Source: Mesorhizobium sp. (lineage in GTDB: Bacteria; Pseudomonadota; Alphaproteobacteria; Rhizobiales; Rhizobiaceae). From it: a stretch of DNA of 64,000 nucleotides. The stretch lies in assembly GCA_004020875.1 (NCBI GenBank), contig SAPZ01000014.1, positions 89,571 to 153,570 on the forward strand. The letters are read 5' to 3'. The first letter of the stretch is position 1. Each line of letters starts with the position of its first letter. The notes under the pieces are model-generated. The model had not been told where the DNA came from. It saw nothing but the letters and a program-made list of their open reading frames with translations, and ran no database searches. The translations under genes were made by a program, and so were the position numbers. This document shows positions 46,073 through 56,404 of the stretch, in pieces.

Positions 46073-46286
46073 GGTCGTGATCTCCTCGGCCGTTTCGTTC
46101 AGGGTTTCTTCAGATGCGAATAGGTCGACGCGCCTATGTGGTGAGCGCGCGGCCGGAGTCAATAGCATAGGCTCGTGGGAAAATCACCTGTCCGCTCGCC
46201 TTTACCTGCACCAAGCAAAGAAATCCCGCGAGCACTTTTCGTTGAACCACCGCCTGTGTCAAAAGACCGGCGGAAAGGACAAGCCC

Positions 46287-47057
46287 ATGGCAGCCAGCGC
46301 CCCGGTTTTCATCGATGTGGACGGATCGAGCATCGCCGTCAGGCAGGCCTCCGGCACGGCGCCCGGCGTGGTGTGGCTCGGCGGCTACAGGTCCGACATG
46401 CTGGGCACCAAGGCGGAGACGCTTGCCGCCTGGGCCGCTCGCGAGGGCCACGCCTATCTGCGCCACGACTATTCCGGCCATGGCGAGTCGGGCGGCGAAT
46501 TCGCCCAAGGCACGATCTCCAGGTGGCTGGCCGAGAGCCTCGCAGTCCTCCGGCGCTTCAGCAAAGGCAAGCAGGTCCTGGTCGGCTCCTCGATGGGGGC
46601 GTGGATTGCGCTGCGCATGGTGCAGGAATTGCGCCGGGCGGGCGACGACCGGGTGGCCGGTCTGGTGCTGCTTGCCCCGGCGCCTGATTTCACATTCGAG
46701 TTGATCGAACCGGTGCTGACCAAGGCACAGAAGCGCGATCTTTCGAAGAAGGGTTTTTTCGCCGAGCCGTCCGACTATTCGGACGAGCCTTATATATACA
46801 CCCGAGCGCTGATCGAGGACGGCCGAGCCAACCGGGTCATGACCGGACCGATCGACACGCACTGTCCGGTGCACATATTGCAGGGCCTGGCCGATCCGGA
46901 CGTGCCGTCCAGCCATGCCCTGAAGCTGGCATCGATGCTTCCCGCCGACGATGTGACGCTGTCGCTGATCCCCGACGGCGACCATCGCCTGTCCCGTCCC
47001 GAGGATCTCGACATGCTGAAGCGCGCCGTCGCCGACATGGTCAGGCGGGCGGCCTGA
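46287..47057 (+). CDS. Alpha/beta hydrolase
   Basis: A 256-residue serine hydrolase. The nucleophile elbow GSSMGAW, the oxyanion-side HDYSGHGESGG, an acid in LADPDVPSS and the catalytic His in DGDHRLSRPED form the expected triad order. It resembles ABHD10/palmitoyl-thioesterase-like bacterial enzymes. ATG 46287 with GGAAAGGAC upstream is the start. It is divergent from infC and lies two bases before a BenE-type transporter gene, so both are one operon. Confidence 0.9.
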   Translation: MAASAPVFIDVDGSSIAVRQASGTAPGVVWLGGYRSDMLGTKAETLAAWAAREGHAYLRHDYSGHGESGGEFAQGTISRWLAESLAVLRRFSKGKQVLVGSSMGAWIALRMVQELRRAGDDRVAGLVLLAPAPDFTFELIEPVLTKAQKRDLSKKGFFAEPSDYSDEPYIYTRALIEDGRANRVMTGPIDTHCPVHILQGLADPDVPSSHALKLASMLPADDVTLSLIPDGDHRLSRPEDLDMLKRAVADMVRRAA

Positions 47058-47059
47058 CC

Positions 47060-48202
47060 ATGCGCATCTCCATCCCGATATCCGCCTTCGTCGCCGCGAT
47101 CGTCGGCTTCGGCGGCACGCTGGCCCTCGTCATCGCCGCTGCCAAGGCGGTCGGCGCCACACAGATCGAGACCGCGAGCGGCGTGACGGCGATCTGCCTG
47201 GCCATGACGATCGAATGCCTGTGGCTGTCTTGGCGCACGAAGATGCCGGTGATCACCGCCTGGTCGACGCCCGGCTTGGCGCTGATCGCAGCCTCCAGCG
47301 GTTTCACCATGCCGCAGGCGGTGGGCGCCTTCATGGTCACCGGCGTCCTCTTGGTCGCCACCGGGCTGTTCAAGCCGCTGACCCGGCTGATCGCGCAGAT
47401 TCCGGCCTCGGTCGCGTCCGGTATGCTGGCCGGCATCCTGGTCAGTTTCGCCGTCAATGCGGTCAAGGCCATACCCGCTGATCCCTGGTTGATCCTCCCC
47501 TTGATCGTCGCCTTCTTCGTCATCCGCCTGTTCAATCCGGCGGTTTCCGTGCTGGTGGTGCTGGTCGGCGGCGGCCTTGCCGCTTTTCTCACCGGCCGCG
47601 TCGGCAGCCTGCCGGTGCCGCAACTGTCGACATTGACGTTCATTGCGCCGCAGTTCACCATTTCGGCGACCATTGGCCTTGCCCTGCCGCTCTATCTGGT
47701 CACAATGGCCTCGCAGAACCTTTCCGGCCTCGCGGTGCTGCGTGCGGCCGGCTACCACCCCGAACCCGGCCCGCTGATCGGCGTCACTGGCCTGTTCTCG
47801 TTGCTGTCTGCGCCATTCGGCGCCGCGACCACCAATCTTGCGGCGATCTCGGCCGCAATCTGCACCGGCCCAGACGTCCATCCCGATCCTGCCGAGCGGT
47901 GGAAGACCGGGCCGTTCTATGCGCTCGCCTATCTCATCTTCGCCATCTTTGGCGCCTCGCTGGTGGCGATCTTCGCCGTCCTGCCGCAAAGCCTGATCGT
48001 GCTGGTCGCGGGGCTTGCCTTGACGGCGCCGCTGGCCAACGCGCTGTCGATAGCCCTTCATGACGCTGGCGACCGCATGCCGGCCACCGTCACCTTCGCC
48101 GTGACGGCTTCGGGGCTCACGCTCTTCGGCGTCGGCGCGGCATTTTGGGGGCTGGTTGCCGGAATGGCAGTACTTTTCTTGGAAAAACTCAAAAAGCGAT
48201 AA
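47060..48202 (+). CDS. BenE-family (benzoate/H+ symporter-like) transporter
   Basis: A 380-residue inner-membrane protein with 11-12 hydrophobic segments. The family stretches VITAWSTPGLALIAASSG, ASVASGMLAGILVSF, PLYLVTMASQNLSGLAVLRA and SLLSAPFGAATTNLAAISAA are well preserved. BenE proteins import aromatic acids with protons, but there are no aromatic-degradation genes here, so the cargo is open. It is coupled to the hydrolase gene in front. Confidence 0.92.
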   Translation: MRISIPISAFVAAIVGFGGTLALVIAAAKAVGATQIETASGVTAICLAMTIECLWLSWRTKMPVITAWSTPGLALIAASSGFTMPQAVGAFMVTGVLLVATGLFKPLTRLIAQIPASVASGMLAGILVSFAVNAVKAIPADPWLILPLIVAFFVIRLFNPAVSVLVVLVGGGLAAFLTGRVGSLPVPQLSTLTFIAPQFTISATIGLALPLYLVTMASQNLSGLAVLRAAGYHPEPGPLIGVTGLFSLLSAPFGAATTNLAAISAAICTGPDVHPDPAERWKTGPFYALAYLIFAIFGASLVAIFAVLPQSLIVLVAGLALTAPLANALSIALHDAGDRMPATVTFAVTASGLTLFGVGAAFWGLVAGMAVLFLEKLKKR

Positions 48203-48317
48203 TCATTTCAGAAGCTTCGCCGGTTTTGGCCGGATTTGTCTTGAATAGTCCATTTCGCCTTCCCATTTCGATTCCACGCAGCCGGTTTGGCTGTCTCCAA
48301 CGGAAGGATTGGGAGAA

Positions 48318-48797
48318 ATGAATACGAGTGCATTGATCCGTCCGGCCTGGACGCCGGCCACCATCGCGCTGATGGTCATCGGCTTCATGGTGTTCTGGCC
48401 GCTCGGCTTCGCCATGCTCGCCTACATCATCTGGGGCGACCGGCTGGAAGGCTTCAAGCGCGACGTCAACCGCGCGACCGACGGCATCTTCGCCGGCTGC
48501 CGCCGCGGCTCCGACAAGGCGGCCCGCTGGGGCCACGGCTCGGCCCGCACCGGCAACGTCGCCTTCGATGACTGGCGCGAGAAGGAGCTCGAGCGCCTGG
48601 CCGAGGAGCGCCGCAAGCTGGACGAGATGCTGACCGAGTTCGACGATTACGCCCGCGAACTGCGTCGCGCCAAGGACCAGGACGAGTTCGACCGCTTCAT
48701 GGCCCAGCGCAACAAGCATACCGCGCCGACCACGACCGAGTCGGCTGAGAAGCCCGCTTCCAAGCGCGGCAAGGGCACGAACCTGCTCGACGACTGA
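48318..48797 (+). CDS. DUF2852 membrane protein
   Basis: A 159-residue protein of the alphaproteobacterial DUF2852 family. One or two N-terminal membrane segments (residues about 15-42, TPATIALMVIGFMVFWPLG) are followed by a charged cytoplasmic coiled-coil part (REKELERLAEERRKLDEMLTEFD). Function is unknown. ATG 48318 is preferred over an upstream in-frame TTG (48309). A strong intrinsic terminator follows 30 bases after the stop. Confidence 0.88.
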   Translation: MNTSALIRPAWTPATIALMVIGFMVFWPLGFAMLAYIIWGDRLEGFKRDVNRATDGIFAGCRRGSDKAARWGHGSARTGNVAFDDWREKELERLAEERRKLDEMLTEFDDYARELRRAKDQDEFDRFMAQRNKHTAPTTTESAEKPASKRGKGTNLLDD

Positions 48798-48826
48798 GAT
48801 CCTGCGACAGGTCTCAGAGTGGTACG

Positions 48827-48860
48827 ACGGCGTCGCGCCTAGCGGCGCCGTTTCTTTTTT
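48827..48860 (+). terminator. Intrinsic terminator after DUF2852 gene
   Basis: ACGGCG-t-CGC and GCG-g-CGCCGT pair into a nine-bp stem with one mismatch and a five-base loop, followed by TTTCTTTTTT. It is the clearest plus-strand Rho-independent terminator in the window. Confidence 0.85.
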
Positions 48861-48918
48861 GTTCTCTTTGTAGCTTCCCTCCACTGGCCGTTTTTTTCGA
48901 ATCGCGTATCGTCCAGCC

Positions 48919-49677
48919 ATGACCCTCGGCTTCTTTCGCAATCTGACCAAGCCAAAGCCCACGCCTGTCGTGGAGCGCGAACATTGCGTCGCCGGCCGAA
49001 CTTTGCCGTTGAAAATCGTCGAAAGCGCCAGGGCCAGGCGGCTCACGCTGCGCATCGATTCCGGCGGCCAGGGCCTGCGCGTCACCGTGCCGCCCGGCCT
49101 GCGCCGGGGCGAGGTGGAGAAATTTCTCGACCGCCATCAGGATTGGCTGGAGCAGCGCCTGGCCAAGGTCCCGACGAGGCCGCAAGTGCGCCCGGGCATC
49201 AGGATACCGATCCGCGGCGTGCCGCACCGCATCGTGCATGAGCCTTCCATGCGCGGCACCGTCACCGTCTCGCGCGACGAGCGCGGCCCGCTTCTGGTCG
49301 TTCATGGCGAGCGCATCCATCTGCCGCGCCGGATCGCCGACCATCTCAAGCGCGAGGCCAAGAAGGAGATCGAGAGGTTGGTGGTCAAGCACACCGAGGC
49401 GATCGGCAAGCGCGCCAAGGCCATAAGGTACAAGGACACCTCCAGCCGCTGGGGGTCATGCACCTCGGAGGGCAATCTCTCCTTCTCCTGGCGCATCATG
49501 ATGGCGCCGCCGGCGGTGATAAACTATCTGGTGGCGCATGAGGTGGCGCATCTCAAGGAGATGAACCACGGCCCGAAGTTCTGGAAATTGTGCGAAAAAC
49601 TCTGCCCGGACACCGACCGCTGCAAGGATTGGCTGAAGCGCAACGGCGGGGCGCTGCAGGCGATTGTGTTTGAGTAG
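48919..49677 (+). CDS. YgjP-like (DUF45/SprT-type) zinc metalloprotease-fold protein
   Basis: A 252-residue protein with the C-terminal YgjP domain. The zinc motif HEVAH is at residues 207-211, a third ligand His217 follows in KEMNHGPKF, and the conserved KDTSSRWGSCTSEGNLSFSW block precedes it. The fold resembles SprT/WLM metallopeptidases; some YgjP members have been proposed to act on nucleotides, so the reaction is unsettled. It stands alone and is followed by a palindromic repeat. Confidence 0.9.
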   Translation: MTLGFFRNLTKPKPTPVVEREHCVAGRTLPLKIVESARARRLTLRIDSGGQGLRVTVPPGLRRGEVEKFLDRHQDWLEQRLAKVPTRPQVRPGIRIPIRGVPHRIVHEPSMRGTVTVSRDERGPLLVVHGERIHLPRRIADHLKREAKKEIERLVVKHTEAIGKRAKAIRYKDTSSRWGSCTSEGNLSFSWRIMMAPPAVINYLVAHEVAHLKEMNHGPKFWKLCEKLCPDTDRCKDWLKRNGGALQAIVFE

Positions 49678-49705
49678 TTTAACCGGCTAGGGCGCGTTCC
49701 TTCAC

Positions 49706-49861
49706 ACCCCCCTCTGGCCTGCCGGCCATCACCCCCGCAAAGGGGGAGATTGGCTGTCGCCAAGGCTTTCGCCAATCTCGGGCGCTGCAGGAGGAACTCC
49801 AGCGCCGAAGCTGCTGGTCTCCCCCTTTGCGAGGGAATTGGCCGGCAGGCCAGAGGGGGGT
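49706..49861. repeat. Long palindromic intergenic element
   Basis: Outer arms of about 45 bases (49706-49750 and 49818-49861) share ACCCCCCTCTGGCCTGC, GCCGGCCA and CAAAGGGGGAGA in inverted order, interrupted by short unequal segments. An inner hairpin AGATTGGC/GCCAATCT lies at 49747-49778. This type of CCCCCTCTG-CCTGCCGGCCA palindrome is common between rhizobial genes. The 230-base gap holds no supported gene. Confidence 0.8.
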
Positions 49862-49907
49862 GCTGTCCCGCCAGCCTCTCCCCTATTCGCTTGAACCCAT
49901 TAGACAC

Positions 49908-50123
49908 TCAATCGTCATTCGCCGCGTTCAACTCTTCCGGCCGCAACCCTTCCTCCGAATGCGGCCAGGGCAGAAAATCCCGGTCGAAGGCCTCGCTGCC
50001 GAAATACTCAAGCGCCCGGTGCGCCTCGGCGCCGTTGAAGGCGGCCTTGTCTATCAGATGCGCGATCACCTCGCGCGCCTGCGCGATCTTCTGCCTGAGT
50101 TCGGCGACGGTCCGGTCGGCCAT
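49908..50123 (-). CDS. Small conserved-looking hypothetical protein
   Basis: A 71-residue acidic, helical protein (MADRTVAELRQKIAQAREVI at the start). I do not recognise a family. Coding is supported by an ATG with GGGAG ten bases upstream, a sensible amino-acid mix and divergent placement from trpF with a 110-base gap. Function unknown. Confidence 0.55.
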   Translation of the reverse strand: MADRTVAELRQKIAQAREVIAHLIDKAAFNGAEAHRALEYFGSEAFDRDFLPWPHSEEGLRPEELNAANDD

Positions 50124-50233
50124 GATTGTCGTGCTCCCGCCTGTGGTTCCTATATGAAGGTAGTGTTTTCCGCCGTAGCGGCAACAGCATGCTTTTTCTC
50201 GACTCTTTTCCCGTTTCGTGCCAAGCCCGCGCC

Positions 50234-50893
50234 ATGACGCTCGACATCAAGATCTGCGGATTGAAGACCGACGCCGCGATGGCCGCCGGCCTTGCCGGCG
50301 GCGCCAGCCATGTCGGCTTTATCTTCTTCCCCAAGAGCCCGCGCTATGTCGAGCCCGCCGAGGCCGGGCGCCTGCGCGAAGCGGCGCGCGGCAAGGCCTT
50401 GGCGGTTGCCGTCACCGTCGACGCCGATGATGCTTTCCTGGACGAGATCGTCGCGAAAATGCAGCCGGACATGCTGCAACTCCATGGTTCGGAAACGCCC
50501 AAGCGCGTGGCCGACCTCAAGGCGCGTTACGGCCTGCCGGTCATGAAGGTGTTTTCCGTCAGCGAGACAGCCGACCTCGAGCGTATAAAGCCTTTCGTCG
50601 GAATTGCCGATCGTTTCATGTTCGACGCCAAGCCGCCGAAGGGGTCACAACTCCCGGGCGGCAATGGCGTCGCCTTCGACTGGCGCATCTTGGCCGGCCT
50701 TGACGCCGGACTCGATTACATGCTTTCCGGGGGGCTCAACGCCACCAATATCGGCGATGCCCTGAGACTGGCCAACCCGCCCGGGATAGACGTTTCGTCC
50801 GGTGTGGAAAGCGCTCCGGGTGTCAAGGATCCGGCGCTGATCGAGCAGTTTTTCCGGGCCGTCAGGGCCGCGCGCGACGACCGCGCCGCCTGA
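50234..50893 (+). CDS. trpF: Phosphoribosylanthranilate isomerase
   Basis: A 219-residue (beta/alpha)8 enzyme for the third step of tryptophan synthesis. The start [13 protein letters not shown] holds the catalytic Cys, [11 protein letters not shown] is the family LQLHG motif, and [10 protein letters not shown] and [14 protein letters not shown] near the phosphate site are typical. ATG 50234 matches the family N-terminus; the frame open to 50126 is not used. No Trp leader peptide or attenuator is apparent. It leads the trpF-trpB-trpA-accD-folC block. Confidence 0.97.
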   Translation: MTLDIKICGLKTDAAMAAGLAGGASHVGFIFFPKSPRYVEPAEAGRLREAARGKALAVAVTVDADDAFLDEIVAKMQPDMLQLHGSETPKRVADLKARYGLPVMKVFSVSETADLERIKPFVGIADRFMFDAKPPKGSQLPGGNGVAFDWRILAGLDAGLDYMLSGGLNATNIGDALRLANPPGIDVSSGVESAPGVKDPALIEQFFRAVRAARDDRAA

Positions 50894-50918
50894 ACACAAC
50901 CAAATCAGGAGATCGGCG

Positions 50919-52139
<1,221 letters not shown>

Positions 52140-52141
52140 CA

Positions 52142-52981
52142 ATGACCACCCGCATCGATCGCCGCATGGCGAAGCTCAAATCCGAGGGCCGTCCGGCTCT
52201 CGTAACCTACATCATGGGCGGCGACCCCGACTACGATACCTCGCTGTCGGTCATGAAGGCTCTGCCTGCCTCAGGCAGCGACGTCATCGAGCTCGGCATG
52301 CCCTTCTCCGATCCGATGGCCGACGGCCCGGCCATCCAGGCGGCGGGTCTTCGGGCGCTGAAGGGCGGCCAGACACTGGCCAGGACGCTGAAGATGGCAT
52401 CCGAGTTCCGCGCCGGGGACGACGAGACGCCGATCGTGCTGATGGGCTATTACAACCCGATCTACATCTATGGCGTCGACCGCTTCCTGGCCGACGCCAA
52501 GGCCAGCGGCATCGACGGCCTGATCGTCGTCGACCTGCCGCCGGAAATGGATGAGGAGCTGTGCATTCCGGCGCTGAAAGCCGGTGTCAACTTCATCCGC
52601 CTGGCGACGCCGACCACCGACGACAAGCGCCTGCCCAAGGTGCTCGAAAACACCTCCGGCTTCGTCTATTACGTCTCGATGACCGGCATCACCGGCTCGG
52701 CGCTGGCCGACACCGCTAAGGTCTCGGCCGCGGTCAGCCGTATCAAGGGCCACACCGCGCTGCCGGTCTGCGTCGGGTTTGGCGTCAAGACCGCCGAGCA
52801 GGCGCGTGTCATCGGCGCCTCGGCCGACGGCGTCGTGGTCGGCACGGCGATCGTCAACGCGATCGCCAATGTGCTTGGGCCGAAGGGCGAGAAGACTGCC
52901 GATCCGGCGGAGGCCGTAGCCACTTTGGTCAGCGGGCTTGCCCAAGGCGTCCGTTCCGCCCGCCTTGCTGCCGCCGAATAG
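52142..52981 (+). CDS. trpA: Tryptophan synthase alpha chain
   Basis: A 279-residue TIM-barrel lyase that makes indole from indole-glycerol phosphate. Catalytic Glu50 and Asp61 are visible in [16 protein letters not shown], and the phosphate site region [14 protein letters not shown] is near the C-terminus. It pairs with TrpB as an alpha2-beta2 complex with an internal indole tunnel. Confidence 0.98.
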   Translation: MTTRIDRRMAKLKSEGRPALVTYIMGGDPDYDTSLSVMKALPASGSDVIELGMPFSDPMADGPAIQAAGLRALKGGQTLARTLKMASEFRAGDDETPIVLMGYYNPIYIYGVDRFLADAKASGIDGLIVVDLPPEMDEELCIPALKAGVNFIRLATPTTDDKRLPKVLENTSGFVYYVSMTGITGSALADTAKVSAAVSRIKGHTALPVCVGFGVKTAEQARVIGASADGVVVGTAIVNAIANVLGPKGEKTADPAEAVATLVSGLAQGVRSARLAAAE

Positions 52982-53020
52982 TCTTACTACGTCTACCTTC
53001 CAGGACAGGGAGCCGAAGCC

Positions 53021-53947
53021 ATGAACTGGATCACCAATTACGTCCGTCCGAAGATCAATTCGATGCTCGGCCGGCGCACCGACATGCCGGAAAACCTCTG
53101 GATCAAGGATCCCGAGACCGGCGAGATGATCTTCCACAAGGATCTCGAATCCAACCAGTTCGTCATCCCGGCCTCCGGGCACCACATGAAGATCTCGGCC
53201 AAGGAGCGGCTGAAATACTTCTTCGACGACGGCAAATACGAGGTGCTGGAAAATCCCAAGGTCGTCCAGGACCCGCTGAAGTTCCGCGACGAGAAGCGTT
53301 ACACCGATCGCCTGAAGGAGGCCAAGGCCAAGACCAGCCTCGAGGATGCGATCCTCAACGGTGCCGGCACCATCGACGGGCTGCCGGTCATCGTCACCGT
53401 GCAGGATTTCGCCTTCATGGGCGGATCGCTCGGCATGGCCGCCGGCGAAGCCATCGTGCATGCCTTCGAGGTGGCGCTGCAGCGCAGGCGGCCGCTGATC
53501 CTGTTCGCCGCTTCCGGCGGCGCCCGCATGCAGGAAGGCATCCTGTCGCTGATGCAGTTGCCGCGCACCACGGTCGGCGTCGACCGGCTGAAGGAGGCAG
53601 GCCTGCCCTATATCGTCGTGCTGACCAATCCCACCACCGGCGGCGTCACCGCCTCCTATGCCATGCTGGGCGATGTCCATATAGCTGAGCCCGGCGCGCT
53701 CATCGGCTTTGCCGGCCCACGCGTCATCGAGCAGACCATTCGCGAAAAGCTGCCCGACGGTTTTCAGCGCGCTGAATATCTGATGGAACACGGCATGGTC
53801 GACATGGTCGTCTCGCGCCTCGAAATGCGCCAGACCATTGCGCGGCTCCTGAAGATGCTGCTCAAGACTCCGCAAGCCGAGAAGCCGTTGGAGCCGGAGA
53901 TCCTGCCGCCGGCGGTGGTCAACGCGGAGGCTAGGCCGCAAGCCTGA
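53021..53947 (+). CDS. accD: Acetyl-CoA carboxylase carboxyltransferase beta subunit
   Basis: A 308-residue subunit that with AccA forms malonyl-CoA. The carboxyltransferase core is intact ([54 protein letters not shown]). The N-terminal four-Cys zinc ribbon known from E. coli AccD is not preserved: in ungapped alignment the ligand positions read Asp30, Thr33, Ile49 and Ser52. It lies 39 bases after trpA, as in other Rhizobiales. Confidence 0.96.
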   Translation: MNWITNYVRPKINSMLGRRTDMPENLWIKDPETGEMIFHKDLESNQFVIPASGHHMKISAKERLKYFFDDGKYEVLENPKVVQDPLKFRDEKRYTDRLKEAKAKTSLEDAILNGAGTIDGLPVIVTVQDFAFMGGSLGMAAGEAIVHAFEVALQRRRPLILFAASGGARMQEGILSLMQLPRTTVGVDRLKEAGLPYIVVLTNPTTGGVTASYAMLGDVHIAEPGALIGFAGPRVIEQTIREKLPDGFQRAEYLMEHGMVDMVVSRLEMRQTIARLLKMLLKTPQAEKPLEPEILPPAVVNAEARPQA

Positions 53948-54041
53948 TACTGTATCGGTCCGACGCGACATCGTTCGCCGCGAACCGCGATTTGCGCTGC
54001 CCGTCGTGTGCTGTAGCCTCTGATTTGCGCACGGCCGTATC

Positions 54042-54060
54042 GAAACCGATTCCCGGTTTC
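54042..54060 (+). other. Hairpin in accD-folC gap
   Basis: GAAACCG (54042-54048) and CGGTTTC (54054-54060) form a 7-bp stem 24 bases before folC. There is no T-run. It may be a fragment of a dispersed repeat or a leader hairpin. Confidence 0.3.
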
Positions 54061-54084
54061 GGTAGCATGCGCTAGGATTCCATC

Positions 54085-55410
54085 ATGACAACGCTTTCCG
54101 CCGAACGCGAAATCGAACATCTGATGACGCTGCATCCGAAAGGCTTCGACCTTTCGCTGGACCGCGTCACCCGGCTTCTCGAACGCCTCGGCAATCCGCA
54201 GGACCGGCTGCCGCCGGTCATCCACATCGCCGGCACCAACGGCAAAGGCTCCTGCGCCGCCTTCTCGCGCGCGCTGCTGGAGTCGGCCGGCCATCTCGTC
54301 CACGTCCACACCTCGCCGCACCTGGTGCACTGGCATGAGCGCTACCGGCTGGCGGCCGAGGGTGGCGGCAAGCTCGTTGACGACGAGGTTTTCGCCGAGG
54401 CCATCGCACGCGTCGCCGAAGCCAATCAAGGCCAGAAGATCACCGTCTTCGAGATACTCACCGCCGTCACCTTCATTCTGTTCTCGGAGCATCCGGCTGA
54501 GGCGGCGATCATCGAGGTCGGCCTCGGCGGCCGCTTTGACGCAACCAATGTCATCAAGCGACCGGCGGTTTCGGTGATCATGCCGATCTCGATGGACCAC
54601 GAAGCCTATCTCGGCGACCGCGTCGAGCTGATCGCCGCTGAAAAAGCCGGCATAATGAAGCGCGGCTGTCCGGTGGTGATCGGCGCCCAGGAAAGCGACA
54701 CCGCGCTTCAGGTGCTGATCGAGACGGCCGAGCGGCTGGATTGCCCGACCGTGGTCTATGGCCAGGATTTCCTTGCCTTCGAGGAAAACGGCCGCATGGT
54801 TTACCAGGACGAGGACGGGCTGATGGATCTGCCCTTGCCGCGCCTGCCCGGGCGCCATCAATACGCCAACGCCGCGGCGGCGATCGCTGCCGTCAAGGCG
54901 GCCGGTTTCGAGATCGGCCATCGCGCCGCCGAGCGGGCGATGACCCATGTCGCCTGGCCGGCACGCATGCAGAAGCTGACGCAGGGGAAGCTGGTGGACC
55001 TTGCGCCGAAAGGGGCCGACATCTGGCTGGACGGCGGTCACAATCCGGGCGCCGGCATCGTCATCGCCGAAGCGCTGGCCGAGCAGGAGGAGAAGAATCC
55101 GAGGCCGCTGGTGCTGATCTCCGGCATGATCAACACCAAGGACCAGACCGGCTATTTCAGCGCTTTCAAGGGCCTCGCCCGCCATGTCTACACCGTGCCG
55201 GTGACCAACAGCGATGCCGGCGTGCCGAACGACGAGCTGGCCCTTCGTGCCGAAGAGGCGGGCCTGTCGGCCGAGCCTGTCAGCTCCGTCGCCAGCGCCC
55301 TGATGCTGCTGCGCGACAGCTGGGATGGTCCGGCGCCACGCATTCTCATCGGCGGCTCGCTCTATTTCGCCGGCGCCGTTCTTGCCGAGAACGGCACGCC
55401 GCCGACCTGA
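54085..55410 (+). CDS. folC: Folylpolyglutamate/dihydrofolate synthase
   Basis: A 441-residue Mur-ligase-type enzyme that adds glutamate to folates. The ATP loop GTNGKGS is at residues 50-56, the family TSPHLVHWHERYRL segment follows, and VIMPISMDHEAYLGD and WLDGGHNPGA are the Mg/ligase motifs. It closes the trpFBA-accD-folC block. Its stop lies within the first bases of a dispersed repeat. Confidence 0.97.
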   Translation: MTTLSAEREIEHLMTLHPKGFDLSLDRVTRLLERLGNPQDRLPPVIHIAGTNGKGSCAAFSRALLESAGHLVHVHTSPHLVHWHERYRLAAEGGGKLVDDEVFAEAIARVAEANQGQKITVFEILTAVTFILFSEHPAEAAIIEVGLGGRFDATNVIKRPAVSVIMPISMDHEAYLGDRVELIAAEKAGIMKRGCPVVIGAQESDTALQVLIETAERLDCPTVVYGQDFLAFEENGRMVYQDEDGLMDLPLPRLPGRHQYANAAAAIAAVKAAGFEIGHRAAERAMTHVAWPARMQKLTQGKLVDLAPKGADIWLDGGHNPGAGIVIAEALAEQEEKNPRPLVLISGMINTKDQTGYFSAFKGLARHVYTVPVTNSDAGVPNDELALRAEEAGLSAEPVSSVASALMLLRDSWDGPAPRILIGGSLYFAGAVLAENGTPPT

Positions 55411-55469
55411 GCAATTTCAGGAAAAGTGTGAAGCAGTTTTCCGTCTGAAATTGCGCCAAAACAAAGGGA
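55407..55469 (+). repeat. Dispersed ~63-bp intergenic repeat, copy 2
   Basis: The stretch GAGCAATTTCAGGAAAAGTG then AGTTTTCCGTCTGAAATTGC matches the copy at 17668-17730 read on its minus strand. CAATTTCAG and CTGAAATTG are exact inverted arms. The repeat begins at the folC stop codon. Confidence 0.75.
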
Positions 55470-55562
55470 TAGGACATTTCGCCATTTCCATGAAGCGGTG
55501 AAATGCCTGAGTTGAGATCACGATAGCGCTGCGGATTCGGCGGGGGCCGAAAGGAACCGGCC

Positions 55563-55982
55563 ATGATCAAGGTGAAGCAGCTCGCCCATGTCTGCATCTT
55601 CGCGCATGACCTGGAGGCGACGCGCGGCTTCTATCGCGACGTGCTCGGCATGGACACAAGGTTCAATTTCCTGCGCGACGGCAGGATTTTCGGCTTCTAT
55701 CTCGACTGCGGCGGCCGCAGCCATGTCGAGGTCTTTGAAAAGAACGAGGCCAGCTACAGCGACCGTAACCAGATCAACCATTTCTGCCTGGAAGTGGAAG
55801 ACATCGACGCGGCCATCGCCCATATCAGGTCGAAAGGCATCGAGGTCACCCCGAAGAAGCTTGCCTGCGACGACACTTACCAAGCCTGGACCGCCGATCC
55901 CAACGGCGTGAGGATCGAGCTGTTCGAATATACCGCAAAAAGCGCGCAGTTCACCGGCGGCGATCGCGTCGCCGACTGGTGA
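55563..55982 (+). CDS. VOC-superfamily (glyoxalase/bleomycin resistance-like) protein
   Basis: A 139-residue vicinal-oxygen-chelate protein with two beta-alpha-beta-beta-beta modules. Possible metal ligands are His9 (QLAHVCIF), Glu57-58 region (SHVEVFEK), His76 (INHFCLEVED) and Glu120 (RIELFEY). The GFYRDVLGMDTRF segment is typical of glyoxalase I-like members. Substrate unknown. It is convergent with the VapC gene 8 bases on. Confidence 0.9.
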   Translation: MIKVKQLAHVCIFAHDLEATRGFYRDVLGMDTRFNFLRDGRIFGFYLDCGGRSHVEVFEKNEASYSDRNQINHFCLEVEDIDAAIAHIRSKGIEVTPKKLACDDTYQAWTADPNGVRIELFEYTAKSAQFTGGDRVADW

Positions 55983-55990
55983 CTAGCGCC

Positions 55991-56404
55991 TCAGAAATCC
56001 CACGGTGAGATCAGATCAAGGCCAGCGGAGCTGAAGTCGCTCGAATTGCGTGTTGCCAGCCGACCACCGTTGATGCGAGCGATCGCTGCAATCATGCCGT
56101 CGGGAGCGGACATGCTTAGGCCTTGGCGCTTGGCCGTTCCCATGATCTCGCCGTAAGCCAAGGCAACCTCTTCCGTCAGGCCAAAGATGCGGTCGGCAAA
56201 GCGATGGCGCCACTGGGAAAGCCCTTGCTCCAAGCGGTTGGCGCGCTCATCAGGTCGTATCTTTTGGATGCCGAAAGCGATTTCACCGATCGCGACTGTG
56301 GGAAGAGCGAGCTCCGCGTCGTTCCGGACAAGCCAGGCCAGCACGGCTGGGTTGGGTACCTTCTTAAGGGTCTCCGAAATCACATTGGTGTCGACGAAAA
56401 TCAA
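55991..56404 (-). CDS. vapC: VapC-type PIN-domain toxin ribonuclease
   Basis: A 137-residue PIN nuclease. The acidic metal-binding residues are in place: Asp5 (FVDTNVISE), Glu41 (IGEIAFG), Asp102 (SAPDGMIAA) and Asp123 (RNSSDF). Such toxins cut tRNA or rRNA when freed from their antitoxin. It overlaps the antitoxin gene by ATGA (56401-56404), the usual type II toxin-antitoxin layout; it closely resembles the FitB/VapC group of Rhizobiales. Confidence 0.93.
   Translation of the reverse strand: MIFVDTNVISETLKKVPNPAVLAWLVRNDAELALPTVAIGEIAFGIQKIRPDERANRLEQGLSQWRHRFADRIFGLTEEVALAYGEIMGTAKRQGLSMSAPDGMIAAIARINGGRLATRNSSDFSSAGLDLISPWDF

Noticed and set aside
46073-46168. IF-3 N-terminal extension from ATG 46168
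   Set aside because: The extension lacks family similarity and the ATT codon at 46072 has a well-placed ribosome site.
49706-49861. CRISPR array
   Set aside because: There is one palindrome with two inverted arms, not a series of direct repeats with spacers. No array was seen elsewhere.
50124-50233. Trp attenuator before trpF
   Set aside because: No Trp-rich leader peptide and no alternative hairpin pair is seen in the 110-base region.
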